From positions 186,001-250,000 of the forward strand of contig NZ_OY763421.1 in NCBI RefSeq assembly GCF_963667555.1: a DNA stretch of 64,000 nt, read 5' to 3'. Position 1 is the first letter of the stretch, and each line of letters opens with the position of its first letter. The notes beneath the pieces are model-generated. The model saw nothing but the letters and a program-made list of their open reading frames with translations, did not search any database and was not told the origin of the DNA. This DNA comes from an uncultured Methanolobus sp. Lineage in GTDB: Archaea; Halobacteriota; Methanosarcinia; Methanosarcinales; Methanosarcinaceae. This document shows, piece after piece, positions 41,013-48,930 of this stretch. Made by a program: the position numbers and the translations under genes.

Positions 41013-41426
41013 TTAGCTGTTATTCTTTTCATTCAGGCGGTCGATCTTCTCTGACATTTCAACGACAACCTGTTTCAGTTCATCAATGTCATTCTCAAGT
41101 TCAAGGATCTTATTATACATCGGACTTCTGTCATCTTTTATTGCCTGCTCCTGGGAAAAGCGCTGCTTGCTTGGGAAAACGTACACATATGTCAGCCACA
41201 TTCCCAGAAACGCCACTATAAAAAGTGCTGCAAGGAACAGCAGATAATGAGGAAAAAGAGTCCTCATGAAGCTGTCGCCGGAATTGTAGTATTGCAGCCT
41301 TGTTATCATCAGGAAATTCAGTAGTGAGAAAAGGAACATGGTTTCCCCTACTATTATCAGCAGGCCGCCGATTCTGGTGGACATTTTCCGCTGCTTTGGG
41401 ATTATCTTTTCAAATACGGAACTCAT
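41013..41426 (-). CDS. Small membrane protein with C-terminal coiled coil
   Basis: 137 residues: two membrane helices (~17-42 and ~58-85) and a C-terminal coiled coil (~105-133, YNKILELENDIDELKQVVVEM). I do not recognise the family. It is 47 bp upstream of the phosphoesterase gene on the same strand and may share its transcript. Confidence 0.65.
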   Translation of the reverse strand: MSSVFEKIIPKQRKMSTRIGGLLIIVGETMFLFSLLNFLMITRLQYYNSGDSFMRTLFPHYLLFLAALFIVAFLGMWLTYVYVFPSKQRFSQEQAIKDDRSPMYNKILELENDIDELKQVVVEMSEKIDRLNEKNNS

Positions 41427-41514
41427 TAAAGATAATATGACATTTATGTAATATTATATTATGCGACTTGAATGGAATTAATCTATTTCCGGTACATTCT
41501 TTTCAAGCTAAATG

Positions 41515-42177
41515 TCACTTCTCAACAACTTCCCAGTAGCCACCTTTATCCGGTCCTACACGCTGAAGCATCCCATCAGCCTGAAGTTTCTGAATATTAC
41601 GCTCTATGGAACGTGGCGTAACTCCGATTATTTCGGAAAGTTCGGCAATTGTAATATACTGATATTTCTGAACCTCCTGTAATGTTTTTTCTCTAGTTTT
41701 CTCCCTAGCTTTCTCCCCAGTTTCTATGATTTTCTCCGACGTTTTCTCCGACATTTTCTCCGACACTTTTTCAGGAATAATGTCTTTTTCCAGTGGGAAA
41801 GTGATCTTATAATGATCTATATCGCTTGAAACCTCAGGTTCAGTTTCATAATACGACTTCCAGCCGCTAAACATTTTATCAAAACCTGAGCCTGCGTTTT
41901 CGGAGAGTTTGATGACCCGGAAGATTTTAGCTATAATGGGATTTCTTGGCATTGTGAAATCTTCTTTTATTATAGACTCGATATCCTTTGGCAGGCTGCC
42001 GGGGTTTAGAAATTCTATCCTGTCAAGGAAAACTCTTATCCGTGGTTTCATTGGGCTGAAATAGTCCGAATGCATCAGAAGATTCACTAGAGCCTCACGG
42101 ATAGCAACAAGCTGTGGCTGTTTGTCCGTGGCAAAACCATCTGCTCTTAGCGTGAAAGGCAGTTTAGTCCTTAAATG
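41515..42177 (-). pseudogene. Truncated AlbA_2/COG2865-type transcriptional regulator
   Basis: The reading frame resembles the C-terminal half of ATP-binding, winged-helix regulators once linked to RecG (COG2865). Visible blocks are a conserved VAIREALVNLLMHSDYF, GSLPKDI, RNPIIAKIFRVIKLSENAGSG, and a C-terminal winged helix (ITIAELSEIIGVTPRSIERNI). The frame begins straight after a stop at 42178 with no start codon and no N-terminal AlbA_2 domain, so the 5' half was lost. A GTG at 42087 could start a 190-residue product, but it would begin inside the conserved domain. Between the halves lies a 12-bp tandem array coding S-E-K-x repeats. Confidence 0.75.
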
Positions 42178-42244
42178 TTAAGAAAATGACTTATTAAATG
42201 AAAAACATACAAAAAGTTGGTTAAAAATAAGAAGGGGTTATTTT

Positions 42245-42730
42245 ATGAAACCGGCACCTTTATCTGAGGATCAAATTGAAGAAGTGCTTAAAAAAGTAAG
42301 ATTAGATATACGTGATGATTTTTTTATACACAGACACACGTTGGAATATGAATTAGAAATAAACATTGAAAATGAAGATGGCACAGAAGAGACAACATTT
42401 CTTTCAAGTATGCCCGATGATGTTATAAAAGAATTTATGGGTGAACTTGAAAAAAAGTTGAAGATTTTTGATTTTGGAGATCTCGTGCTGTATAAAAAGC
42501 TAAAATTAGTCACTTTTTACGATGAAAAGAATGATACTTGGGATTTCTATAAACTTCATGATTGTAATATTAGTGCATCTTCCTTTGAAATAATAGATGC
42601 AAATGGGAAACATGTTTCTTATACAAAAAAGTACAATATAAATAAAAGGCAAAAAAGGATAGGAAAACTCCCATTTAAACCACCAGAAACAAAATTGGGC
42701 AAGGATGCTCGTACAAGACTTAACAAATGA
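42245..42730 (+). CDS. Hypothetical protein, accessory patch
   Basis: 161 residues, highly charged, no signal peptide or membrane helix. I do not recognise any domain. The N-terminal half reads as a helix then beta strands (YELEINIENEDGTEETTF), and the tail is basic (NKRQKRIGKLPFKPPETK). AGAAGGGG lies before the ATG. Base composition is more AT-rich than the flanking housekeeping genes, suggesting transfer. Confidence 0.6.
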   Translation: MKPAPLSEDQIEEVLKKVRLDIRDDFFIHRHTLEYELEINIENEDGTEETTFLSSMPDDVIKEFMGELEKKLKIFDFGDLVLYKKLKLVTFYDEKNDTWDFYKLHDCNISASSFEIIDANGKHVSYTKKYNINKRQKRIGKLPFKPPETKLGKDARTRLNK

Positions 42731-42919
42731 TGTGAGGAATACATAATAGTCTTCTTGTTCTCTTAAATATACTTCCTCTTATTTTTCTGTTTTCAATTTA
42801 AAGTTGAAGGCGAATTAGCCGAAAAAACTCAATGTGTATTTTTGAGTGAAACAAAAGTGCATTTAAACGATGAAATCAAAATTAGTTTTATATTGTAACG
42901 AAATGTGAGGTGTAATTAC

Positions 42920-43477
42920 ATGTTAAAAAAGGCTCTTTATCCATATGATGCTTGGAAATCTGTGATCGTATGGTCTAAACCTATATCATACGATGATTTT
43001 GTGAATGGCGTAGAACAATTTGATGATTCTGAAGACACTTATGAAACTGCATGTTCTTTGAACGTGGAAAGTACATATATAACCAAACCACTTAGTGATA
43101 AAGGCCCTAATTTTTACATGATATTGGGAAAATGGAGCGATAAACTAAAATGTTTTTATTTAGGGAAGACAACTAATTCTATTTATAAGCGAGTTACTGC
43201 TCGTGATCACAAGGATAGAAAAGAACAAATGCACAATGACTATTCAAAGCATAAATTATTGATTAGCAAAGGTCATTTCTATATGGGTGATTGGGCAAAT
43301 AAAACAAAAAAAAGAATAGATGAAATTGAATCGCTCCTCATATATGCAAATGAACCTTTTTATAATGATAAAAAGAGGTTAACCAATAGAGTAAATAGAG
43401 ATTATTGGATTAAAAATTGCGGTCATTATGAGCCTTTGTATGAAGAATTATATTATGGATTGTCAGTTAAAGAATAA
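42920..43477 (+). CDS. GIY-YIG-like nuclease-fold protein
   Basis: 185 residues. The central part NFYMILGKWSDKLKCFYLGKTTNSIYKRV (~65-95) has the strand-strand-helix layout of GIY-YIG nucleases, with Y-L-G-K-T in place of Y-I-G-x-T and a following arginine. A later ESLLIYANEPFYN matches the glutamate and asparagine region of the fold. The first GIY strand is weak (FYMI), so activity is uncertain. The start ATG 42920 follows GAGGTG by 8 bp. Very AT-rich; probably acquired. Confidence 0.65.
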   Translation: MLKKALYPYDAWKSVIVWSKPISYDDFVNGVEQFDDSEDTYETACSLNVESTYITKPLSDKGPNFYMILGKWSDKLKCFYLGKTTNSIYKRVTARDHKDRKEQMHNDYSKHKLLISKGHFYMGDWANKTKKRIDEIESLLIYANEPFYNDKKRLTNRVNRDYWIKNCGHYEPLYEELYYGLSVKE

Positions 43478-43640
43478 TTAATAGAGATGGGAAATCCACA
43501 ATCATGCTGTCTTTATATCACTATTTTTTCTAAATTCAGGCAGAATATCCTAAATGTGTTTGAAGTTAAACTTGGGTATTCGTAAAAAGTTTAAAGAACA
43601 ACCTCCTCGTTAACTCTGCTTATATTAAAGAGGCTTTCAA

Positions 43641-44594
43641 ATGGAACATTGTCATTCACACGGAGAAAAACTGAAAAATCCTATCAGGCAGGCGAAGATC
43701 ACAGAGGGTATGAGCGTTGATGAACTGGTACATGCAATTGATGGGTGTGCTTTTGGTGCAGGAAAACTTGCAGATGCCGTTGACATCTACACTGAGATGC
43801 TTGCAAACGGGTCAACCAGTTTCTTCGGGCTTGCCGGTGCCATGGTTCCGGCGGGAATGCGTCAGATAGTAACTGACCTGATTTACGATGGTTATATCGA
43901 TGTACTCGTAACAACCGGTGCGAACATGGTTCACGAAATCGTGGAATCCATGGGGCTGCACCACTACAAAGGCTGTGCTGAATGTGACGACATCGAACTC
44001 AAACACGAAGAGATAAACAGGATATACGATGTCTATCTCCCAGAACCTTATTTTGTAGACTTTGAAGAAAAGATGAAGGCAATTCTCTCCGATATTGGTA
44101 GCGACACAATATCCATCAGGGAATTCATGACACAACTTGGAAACCACATTGAAGACAAGGACTCGATTCTGAGGGCTGCAGCAGACATGAACGTACCAAT
44201 CTACTGTCCTGCAATTCAGGACTCAATGATCGGACTTCAGGCATGGCTTTTCAAACAGATGCATCCTCTTAACGTTGATGCTTTTGCTGACATGAAAGAA
44301 ATAATCGATATCTGCTACGAGGCAAAAGACCCCGGAGCAGTTCTTATCGGCGGTGGAGTTCCTAAAAACTATATCTTCCAGTCCATGCTTGTAACTCATC
44401 AGGAATTCGAGTACGCTATCCAGCTCACAATGGACACCCCGGAAACAGGAGGCTTAAGCGGTGCAACACTTGACGAAGCACGTTCATGGGGTAAGGTCAG
44501 CGAAACAGCACGTTCAGTAACAGTCCACTCCGATGCAACCATCACACTTCCAATAATGGTTGCAGCAGCAAGGAGCAGACTTGCAAAAATGTAA
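43641..44594 (+). CDS. Deoxyhypusine synthase family protein
   Basis: 317 residues. Deoxyhypusine synthase moves the aminobutyl group of spermidine to a lysine of translation factor aIF5A. The NAD-binding segments are visible ([28 protein letters not shown]), as is the active-site lysine K242 in [12 protein letters not shown] and the late [17 protein letters not shown]. Some archaeal paralogs make homospermidine instead, and that cannot be excluded. Transcription is probably from a TATA-like GCTTATATTAAA about 25-30 bp upstream (43618-43629). pyrF follows after 22 bp. Confidence 0.85.
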   Translation: MEHCHSHGEKLKNPIRQAKITEGMSVDELVHAIDGCAFGAGKLADAVDIYTEMLANGSTSFFGLAGAMVPAGMRQIVTDLIYDGYIDVLVTTGANMVHEIVESMGLHHYKGCAECDDIELKHEEINRIYDVYLPEPYFVDFEEKMKAILSDIGSDTISIREFMTQLGNHIEDKDSILRAAADMNVPIYCPAIQDSMIGLQAWLFKQMHPLNVDAFADMKEIIDICYEAKDPGAVLIGGGVPKNYIFQSMLVTHQEFEYAIQLTMDTPETGGLSGATLDEARSWGKVSETARSVTVHSDATITLPIMVAAARSRLAKM

Positions 44595-44616
44595 GTTTCA
44601 GGAGGGGAAAGATCAC

Positions 44617-45270
44617 ATGGAAAGAAAGACAGGACTTATACTGGCACTTGATGTCACAGACAGAATGGAAGCCGTGGAAATATCCGAAAAGGTTGCAGGA
44701 TATGTGGATGCCATTAAAATAGGCTATCCACTTGTACTTTCAACCGGAATGGACATGATAAGCCAGCTTTCAAAATTTGCTCCTATCATTGCTGACTTTA
44801 AGGTCGCAGACATCCCGAACACAAACCGCCTGATCTGTGAACAGGTTTTCAAGGCAGGAGCTGACGGCGTTATCGTTCAGGGATTCACAGGACACGACAG
44901 TCTTGAAGCTGCCGTAAAACTTTCAAAGGAACAGAACAAGGACATCTACGTGGTTACTGAAATGAGCCATCCGGGTGCACTTGATTTCATGCAGCAGGTC
45001 GGCGAAGGCATAGCAAAGATGGCAGCAGATGCAAAAGCATCAGGTGTGGTCGCTCCGGCAACACGTCCTGAAAGGGTTGCAGAGATAAGAAAGATAATCG
45101 GAAATGACCTTTCAATAATCTCACCTGGCGTTGGTGCACAGGGCGGTTCAGCTTCCGATGTCATAAAAGCAGGAGCCGACTGGGTAATAGTTGGCAGAAG
45201 CATCTATCAGGCTGAAGATCCTGCAATGGCTGCAAAAAAGCTGGTTGATGAAATGAAAGAGTTCATCTGA
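44617..45270 (+). CDS. pyrF: Orotidine 5'-phosphate decarboxylase
   Basis: 217-residue final enzyme of UMP synthesis. The catalytic D-x-K-x-x-D motif is [10 protein letters not shown] (~residues 60-69), the substrate lysine region DAIKIGYP lies before it, and the phosphate loop [10 protein letters not shown] is near the C-terminus. The start ATG 44617 follows GGAGGGG. The frame extends upstream to 44560 inside the preceding gene without homology. Confidence 0.95.
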   Translation: MERKTGLILALDVTDRMEAVEISEKVAGYVDAIKIGYPLVLSTGMDMISQLSKFAPIIADFKVADIPNTNRLICEQVFKAGADGVIVQGFTGHDSLEAAVKLSKEQNKDIYVVTEMSHPGALDFMQQVGEGIAKMAADAKASGVVAPATRPERVAEIRKIIGNDLSIISPGVGAQGGSASDVIKAGADWVIVGRSIYQAEDPAMAAKKLVDEMKEFI

Positions 45271-45317
45271 ACTCTCTTTTTCTTGTAAAGATACTATCCT
45301 GAACATACTAATAATAT

Positions 45318-45381
45318 AGTGTGCCGATGATGAGAGATCACATCTGATACGTGATGAACCCTATGAGTTCTGAGGCACACT
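45318..45381 (+). ncRNA. C/D box guide sRNA (2'-O-methylation guide)
   Basis: A 64-nt element with all parts of an archaeal C/D sRNA in order: a terminal stem AGTGTGCC (45318-45325) pairing exactly with GGCACACT (45374-45381); C box ATGATGA (45327-45333); 10-nt guide; D' box CTGA (45344-45347); 3-nt linker; C' box GTGATGA (45351-45357); 12-nt guide ACCCTATGAGTT (45358-45369); D box CTGA (45370-45373). It fills the gap between the convergent pyrF and coiled-coil genes. By the N+5 rule the D guide would direct methylation of the first C in a CTCAT context, which fits C34 of a tRNA with anticodon CAU. The target is inferred; no such tRNA lies here. Confidence 0.85.
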
Positions 45382-45403
45382 GAAATCTTAATTTTGTTTT
45401 CGC

Positions 45404-46747
45404 CTAACGCATCAGTTCAAGATTCTGTTTCAGAATAAGTGAAAAGACCTCGTTCTTTTTGACATCTGACTTTGCTTCTTCAAGTTCCCTTTTCAGTTCT
45501 GCAATGGAATTTTCAAGGTTCTGGATATAGATGGTCTGCTGTTCCAGCTTATTATTGAGCTTCCGGATGTCGATATGCTGACGGTGTATGGTCACGTGAA
45601 TACCAATCTCCTCATTCGTCTTTTCGATCATCTCTTCAAGCTCTTTTCTCTTTCTTTCCATCTCCGTGACCGATCTTTCCATACTCTCCTTGAGCCTTGT
45701 ATTATCTTCACGTTTTTGCCTGATAGCTGTTTCCTCTGCTTCATAGCTGGCCTTTTTCTCTTCCAGTGTCTTCATCCTTTCATTATAATCTGCAAGGGAC
45801 ACTTCCAGCTCCTCTGCTTTGGGACCTATTTCCACAAGTTCCTTGTTGATGTGCTCTTTAATCTCATCAAGAGAAGAGCGTTTTTGATAGATAACTCTCT
45901 CTTCATCCTCAAGCCTGGATCTTAGAGTTTCAATGTCCACACGTTTATGATTCAGTTCCTTGAGTTCAGTATAATAGTTGGATTTCAACAGTTCAAGGGC
46001 AGCAATACACTTCTTATCCTTCAGTTCCAGTGAGATATCTTCTCCTTCAGCCAGTTTCTGTTCAAGTTCCCGGCACATCCCGTCAAGCTCTGACCTTTTA
46101 TTCGTGTATTCTTCATATTCGGTCTCATAGGATGATTTCAGAGCCTGAAGCTCCTCCATCTTTACATTGTGCTCAGCAAGTTGCTTTTCGTATTCTTCTC
46201 TGGAATCTTTTAGCTGTTTAATCTCTCCCTCAATATCTTCCATTCCTTTTTCAATATCAATGTCCCTTGAATTTGATACGCTGGAATTTTTATCTCTTCT
46301 GCTTTCAGCAGGAACTTTTAATTCAGCCTTTTCCGCTCTCTTTATGGCTGAGCCCAGGATAGAACATTTCTTATTGAGGTCTTTTTCCAGAACAGAGAAA
46401 TTTTCTTTTAGTTCATCAAGCTTCTTTTGTTTATCCTCATATTCTGCGATCTCTGAATCATACCTTGCTTTTATTTCTGCAAGCTGCGATTCTTTTCTAA
46501 GGAGTCCCTCGATATCTGCAACCGGTATCCTGTATACAGGTTCACCGTTTCCTGTATCAGGTGCTTCATTGTATCTTGCATTATTGTTATTGGTATCACT
46601 CTGTACATCTGATGAAGCTTCCATCCGTGTTGCTTTTTCATTCTTATTGCTCACAACAGGCTTGCGATAAATGTTCGGTGTGAATACCTTTACTGTTTTT
46701 TCTTCCCCTTCTCCTTTATTCTCCCCGGAAAAATCAAACGAACTCAT
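45404..46747 (-). CDS. Repeat-built coiled-coil protein, partner of actin-like ATPase
   Basis: 447 residues: an N-terminal disordered part (~1-80) and a long coiled coil (~85-445) rich in Glu and Lys. The coil contains a recurring pattern of about L-x-x-x-K-x-x-Y-x-x-E followed by a K-R/Q and L: LAEIKARYDSEIAEY (~90), LQALKSSYETEYEEY (~200), LELLKSNYYTELKEL (~250), LEEKKASYEAEETAI (~330). No membrane helix or known domain. Its start codon overlaps the stop of the actin-like gene (ATGA), so the two are co-translated. It may be a scaffold or filament partner. Confidence 0.8.
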   Translation of the reverse strand: MSSFDFSGENKGEGEEKTVKVFTPNIYRKPVVSNKNEKATRMEASSDVQSDTNNNNARYNEAPDTGNGEPVYRIPVADIEGLLRKESQLAEIKARYDSEIAEYEDKQKKLDELKENFSVLEKDLNKKCSILGSAIKRAEKAELKVPAESRRDKNSSVSNSRDIDIEKGMEDIEGEIKQLKDSREEYEKQLAEHNVKMEELQALKSSYETEYEEYTNKRSELDGMCRELEQKLAEGEDISLELKDKKCIAALELLKSNYYTELKELNHKRVDIETLRSRLEDEERVIYQKRSSLDEIKEHINKELVEIGPKAEELEVSLADYNERMKTLEEKKASYEAEETAIRQKREDNTRLKESMERSVTEMERKRKELEEMIEKTNEEIGIHVTIHRQHIDIRKLNNKLEQQTIYIQNLENSIAELKRELEEAKSDVKKNEVFSLILKQNLELMR

Positions 46748-47823
46748 AATATCATTTCCTTCTTACAATTTACAGCAAGTACTTCTTTCCAGAACTCAGG
46801 TGGCATATTCTTTGCTATTTCAAGTGCGCCCTCGGATACCGCAAATTCAGGATCAAGGTCAAGAGACACTTTTCCGCCTCCAAGTTCCATCAGTTCCCCC
46901 TCGATAAAACTATCAATACCCGGTATTCTGCTTGTTCCGCCAAATAAATGGATGTTGTTTCTCAGGACTCTCTGAGCTTTTGGTTCAGAGTCCGACAGTA
47001 CTCTTGTCAATCCTGAAATAACATCACTGATAACAAATTCACATGCAAGCTGTATCTCTTCGGATATCGATCCTTTAGTAGTTTTAATTTTGCCGGTGCT
47101 TTCAAATCCGTTCTCATCCACAATTTCGAAAGGAATATCGACAACACATGCATCCGGCACTGAAACAAGGTGGCCGTGCTCTTCTTTCCATTTTCTCACA
47201 AGCTCTTCAGTAACTCTGGAATCCGGCCATCTTTCATTGATAAGTTTGAATAATTCACGGTCTATGTCCTTTCCAGCAGATGCCAGGCTCAGGCAGTCAA
47301 TTTCCTGTGACACGCTCTCAGTTATAACGCAGACACTAGTCCGGTTGCATCCGATATCGACTATCATGGATCCCTCCGGAAGACCTTTACTGTAAACAAT
47401 ACAAAAAACACCATCTACAACCATTGCACCTGTGAACATCTTCCTACAAAGATCCAGCAGGCCTTTTTTATATTCTTTTTCCGAAGCAGGAGATACGCCT
47501 ATTATGGCATAGGTCTCATTTCTTTCCGGATCAATACCGTTCTTCTCCATCAGATGCATTAAATAATGTTTGAAACTGTCATCATTCAGGCTCAGGCTGC
47601 CATTTGTATAACTATTCATTTCCTCTTCTGAAAGTTCCAGCACTTCGTTCCCGTAAATAGCATTTTCTACGGAGCTATTACTATTGCCTGAAAAAGCGAC
47701 AATACTTCGTTCAGAGAATTTTATCCCATCACTTGTGCAGATTGATGTTTTGAATATACCCGCATCTATGCCAATATACAGGTATCCATCACTACTGACA
47801 TTATTTTCCATGTAATCGACCAC
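46744..47823 (-). CDS. Actin-like ATPase (MreB/ParM superfamily)
   Basis: 359 residues with the actin fold signature. Phosphate-1 loop: YIGIDAGIFKTSIC (~residues 15-28); phosphate-2: MIVDIGCNRTSVCVI (~153-167); adenosine motif: IHLFGGTSRIPGIDSFI (~293-309). It is shorter and more divergent than MreB or crenactin and is not DnaK (no substrate domain) nor a Ppx. A GTG start at 47823 is taken; ATG at 47811 is an alternative. A TATA-like element lies near 47897-47907. The gene pair with the coiled-coil protein follows the polyphosphate genes on the same strand, after a 216-bp gap. Confidence 0.82.
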   Translation of the reverse strand: MVDYMENNVSSDGYLYIGIDAGIFKTSICTSDGIKFSERSIVAFSGNSNSSVENAIYGNEVLELSEEEMNSYTNGSLSLNDDSFKHYLMHLMEKNGIDPERNETYAIIGVSPASEKEYKKGLLDLCRKMFTGAMVVDGVFCIVYSKGLPEGSMIVDIGCNRTSVCVITESVSQEIDCLSLASAGKDIDRELFKLINERWPDSRVTEELVRKWKEEHGHLVSVPDACVVDIPFEIVDENGFESTGKIKTTKGSISEEIQLACEFVISDVISGLTRVLSDSEPKAQRVLRNNIHLFGGTSRIPGIDSFIEGELMELGGGKVSLDLDPEFAVSEGALEIAKNMPPEFWKEVLAVNCKKEMIL

Positions 47824-47894
47824 TGTTTTTAGACCCCTGTAACTACAGTAAAAAGGCCATTATTTATTCACATAGAAAATGTTTGCTAAATCAG

Positions 47895-47910
47895 TATTTA
47901 TATATTATGA
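47895..47910 (-). promoter_or_regulatory. Predicted TATA box of the actin-like operon
   Basis: On the minus strand CATAATATATAAATAC lies about 75-85 bp before the actin-like start. It indicates that this pair can be transcribed apart from ppx. Confidence 0.45.
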
Positions 47911-48039
47911 ACATAAGATTCCGTTCTGTGGCTATAATTTTCAGCGAAAAAAATCACTGATTTTACAAAAAAAGAACCAGGTAAGATTGTAGTAAGGAAA
48001 AGATCCATGTTCAAACAAGCTCTTTTCCACAGCACTATA

Positions 48040-48930
48040 TTATACAAAACCTTCTTTATGTTCTTTATACAATATGTGCACTATTCCATCTGCCAGACCA
48101 AGTTTTGGTACATGCATGTATTCGATATCCCCCCATTTCATAACGGAGAAATATATCTTGGAAGCGGGAACTATAACATCAGCCCTGTCAGGCTTAAGGC
48201 CAAGTTTTGTGATCCTCTGCTCCAGAGTGAAGCCTCTCAGGTATTTTTTAAGTTGATATATATCATCTCTCAGCAGAAGTGTACCGTCCTTCCTGCCCGA
48301 CATCCTGTAAAGTTTGTTGATATTGCCGCCACTTCCAATGGCATAATCCGGATTATGTTCACCAGTGACCTTTTTGACCCACTTCTTCATCTCATTCCAT
48401 TCATCCTTTGTCACAATACCTTCAAGCATCCGGATGGTTCCGATATTGAATGACCTGTACGCAAAGACCTCACTTCCCTTGAACAGGATAAGTTCCGTAC
48501 TTCCACCACCAACATCCATATGCAGATAAGTAGAATCACTGCTGCCGATAATTTTCTCTATCCTGTTGGAGTAGATTATCTTTGCTTCCTTCCTGCCGCT
48601 TATCACTTTCAGATCAATGCCGCTTTTTTCTTTAATCCTGGCAATGATCTCATCACTATTATCTGCTTCACGCATAGCCGAAGTGGCACATGCCATGTAA
48701 TCCAGTGGTTCATACGCATCCATCAGGTACTTGAATCCCATCATGGTCTTAATGAGGCGTGCTTCTTTTTCCGGTGAGATATTGTTATGAATGAAAGCAT
48801 CCTCACCAAGCCTTATGGGCATACGTATAAATGATATCTTTTCAAAGACCGGCTCAATCCCTTCAGAATCCACTTTTGAAAGAAGAAGCCTGACAGCATT
48901 GGAACCTACATCAATGGCAGCAAATTTCAT
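48040..48930 (-). CDS. ppx: Exopolyphosphatase Ppx/GppA family
   Basis: 296 residues of the Ppx/GppA phosphatase family, which splits terminal phosphate from polyphosphate. N-terminal phosphate loop FAAIDVGSNAVRLLLSKV (residues 3-20), catalytic region ACATSAMREADNS (~82), second loop MDVGGGSTELILF (~138) and GSGGNINKLYRM. It has only the N-terminal ASKHA domains, lacking the HD-like C-terminal domain of E. coli Ppx. It overlaps the end of ppk1 by 4 bp (ATGA), so synthesis and hydrolysis enzymes are translated together. Confidence 0.92.
   Translation of the reverse strand: MKFAAIDVGSNAVRLLLSKVDSEGIEPVFEKISFIRMPIRLGEDAFIHNNISPEKEARLIKTMMGFKYLMDAYEPLDYMACATSAMREADNSDEIIARIKEKSGIDLKVISGRKEAKIIYSNRIEKIIGSSDSTYLHMDVGGGSTELILFKGSEVFAYRSFNIGTIRMLEGIVTKDEWNEMKKWVKKVTGEHNPDYAIGSGGNINKLYRMSGRKDGTLLLRDDIYQLKKYLRGFTLEQRITKLGLKPDRADVIVPASKIYFSVMKWGDIEYMHVPKLGLADGIVHILYKEHKEGFV

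Noticed and set aside
41000..43500. An integrated plasmid or provirus
   Set aside because: No integrase, attachment repeats, tRNA target or structural genes are seen, only a few AT-rich genes and one truncated gene.
46744..47823. Reading the actin-like protein as another Ppx/GppA or DnaK
   Set aside because: It lacks the Ppx catalytic block and the DnaK substrate domain; motif spacing fits actin-type ATPases better.
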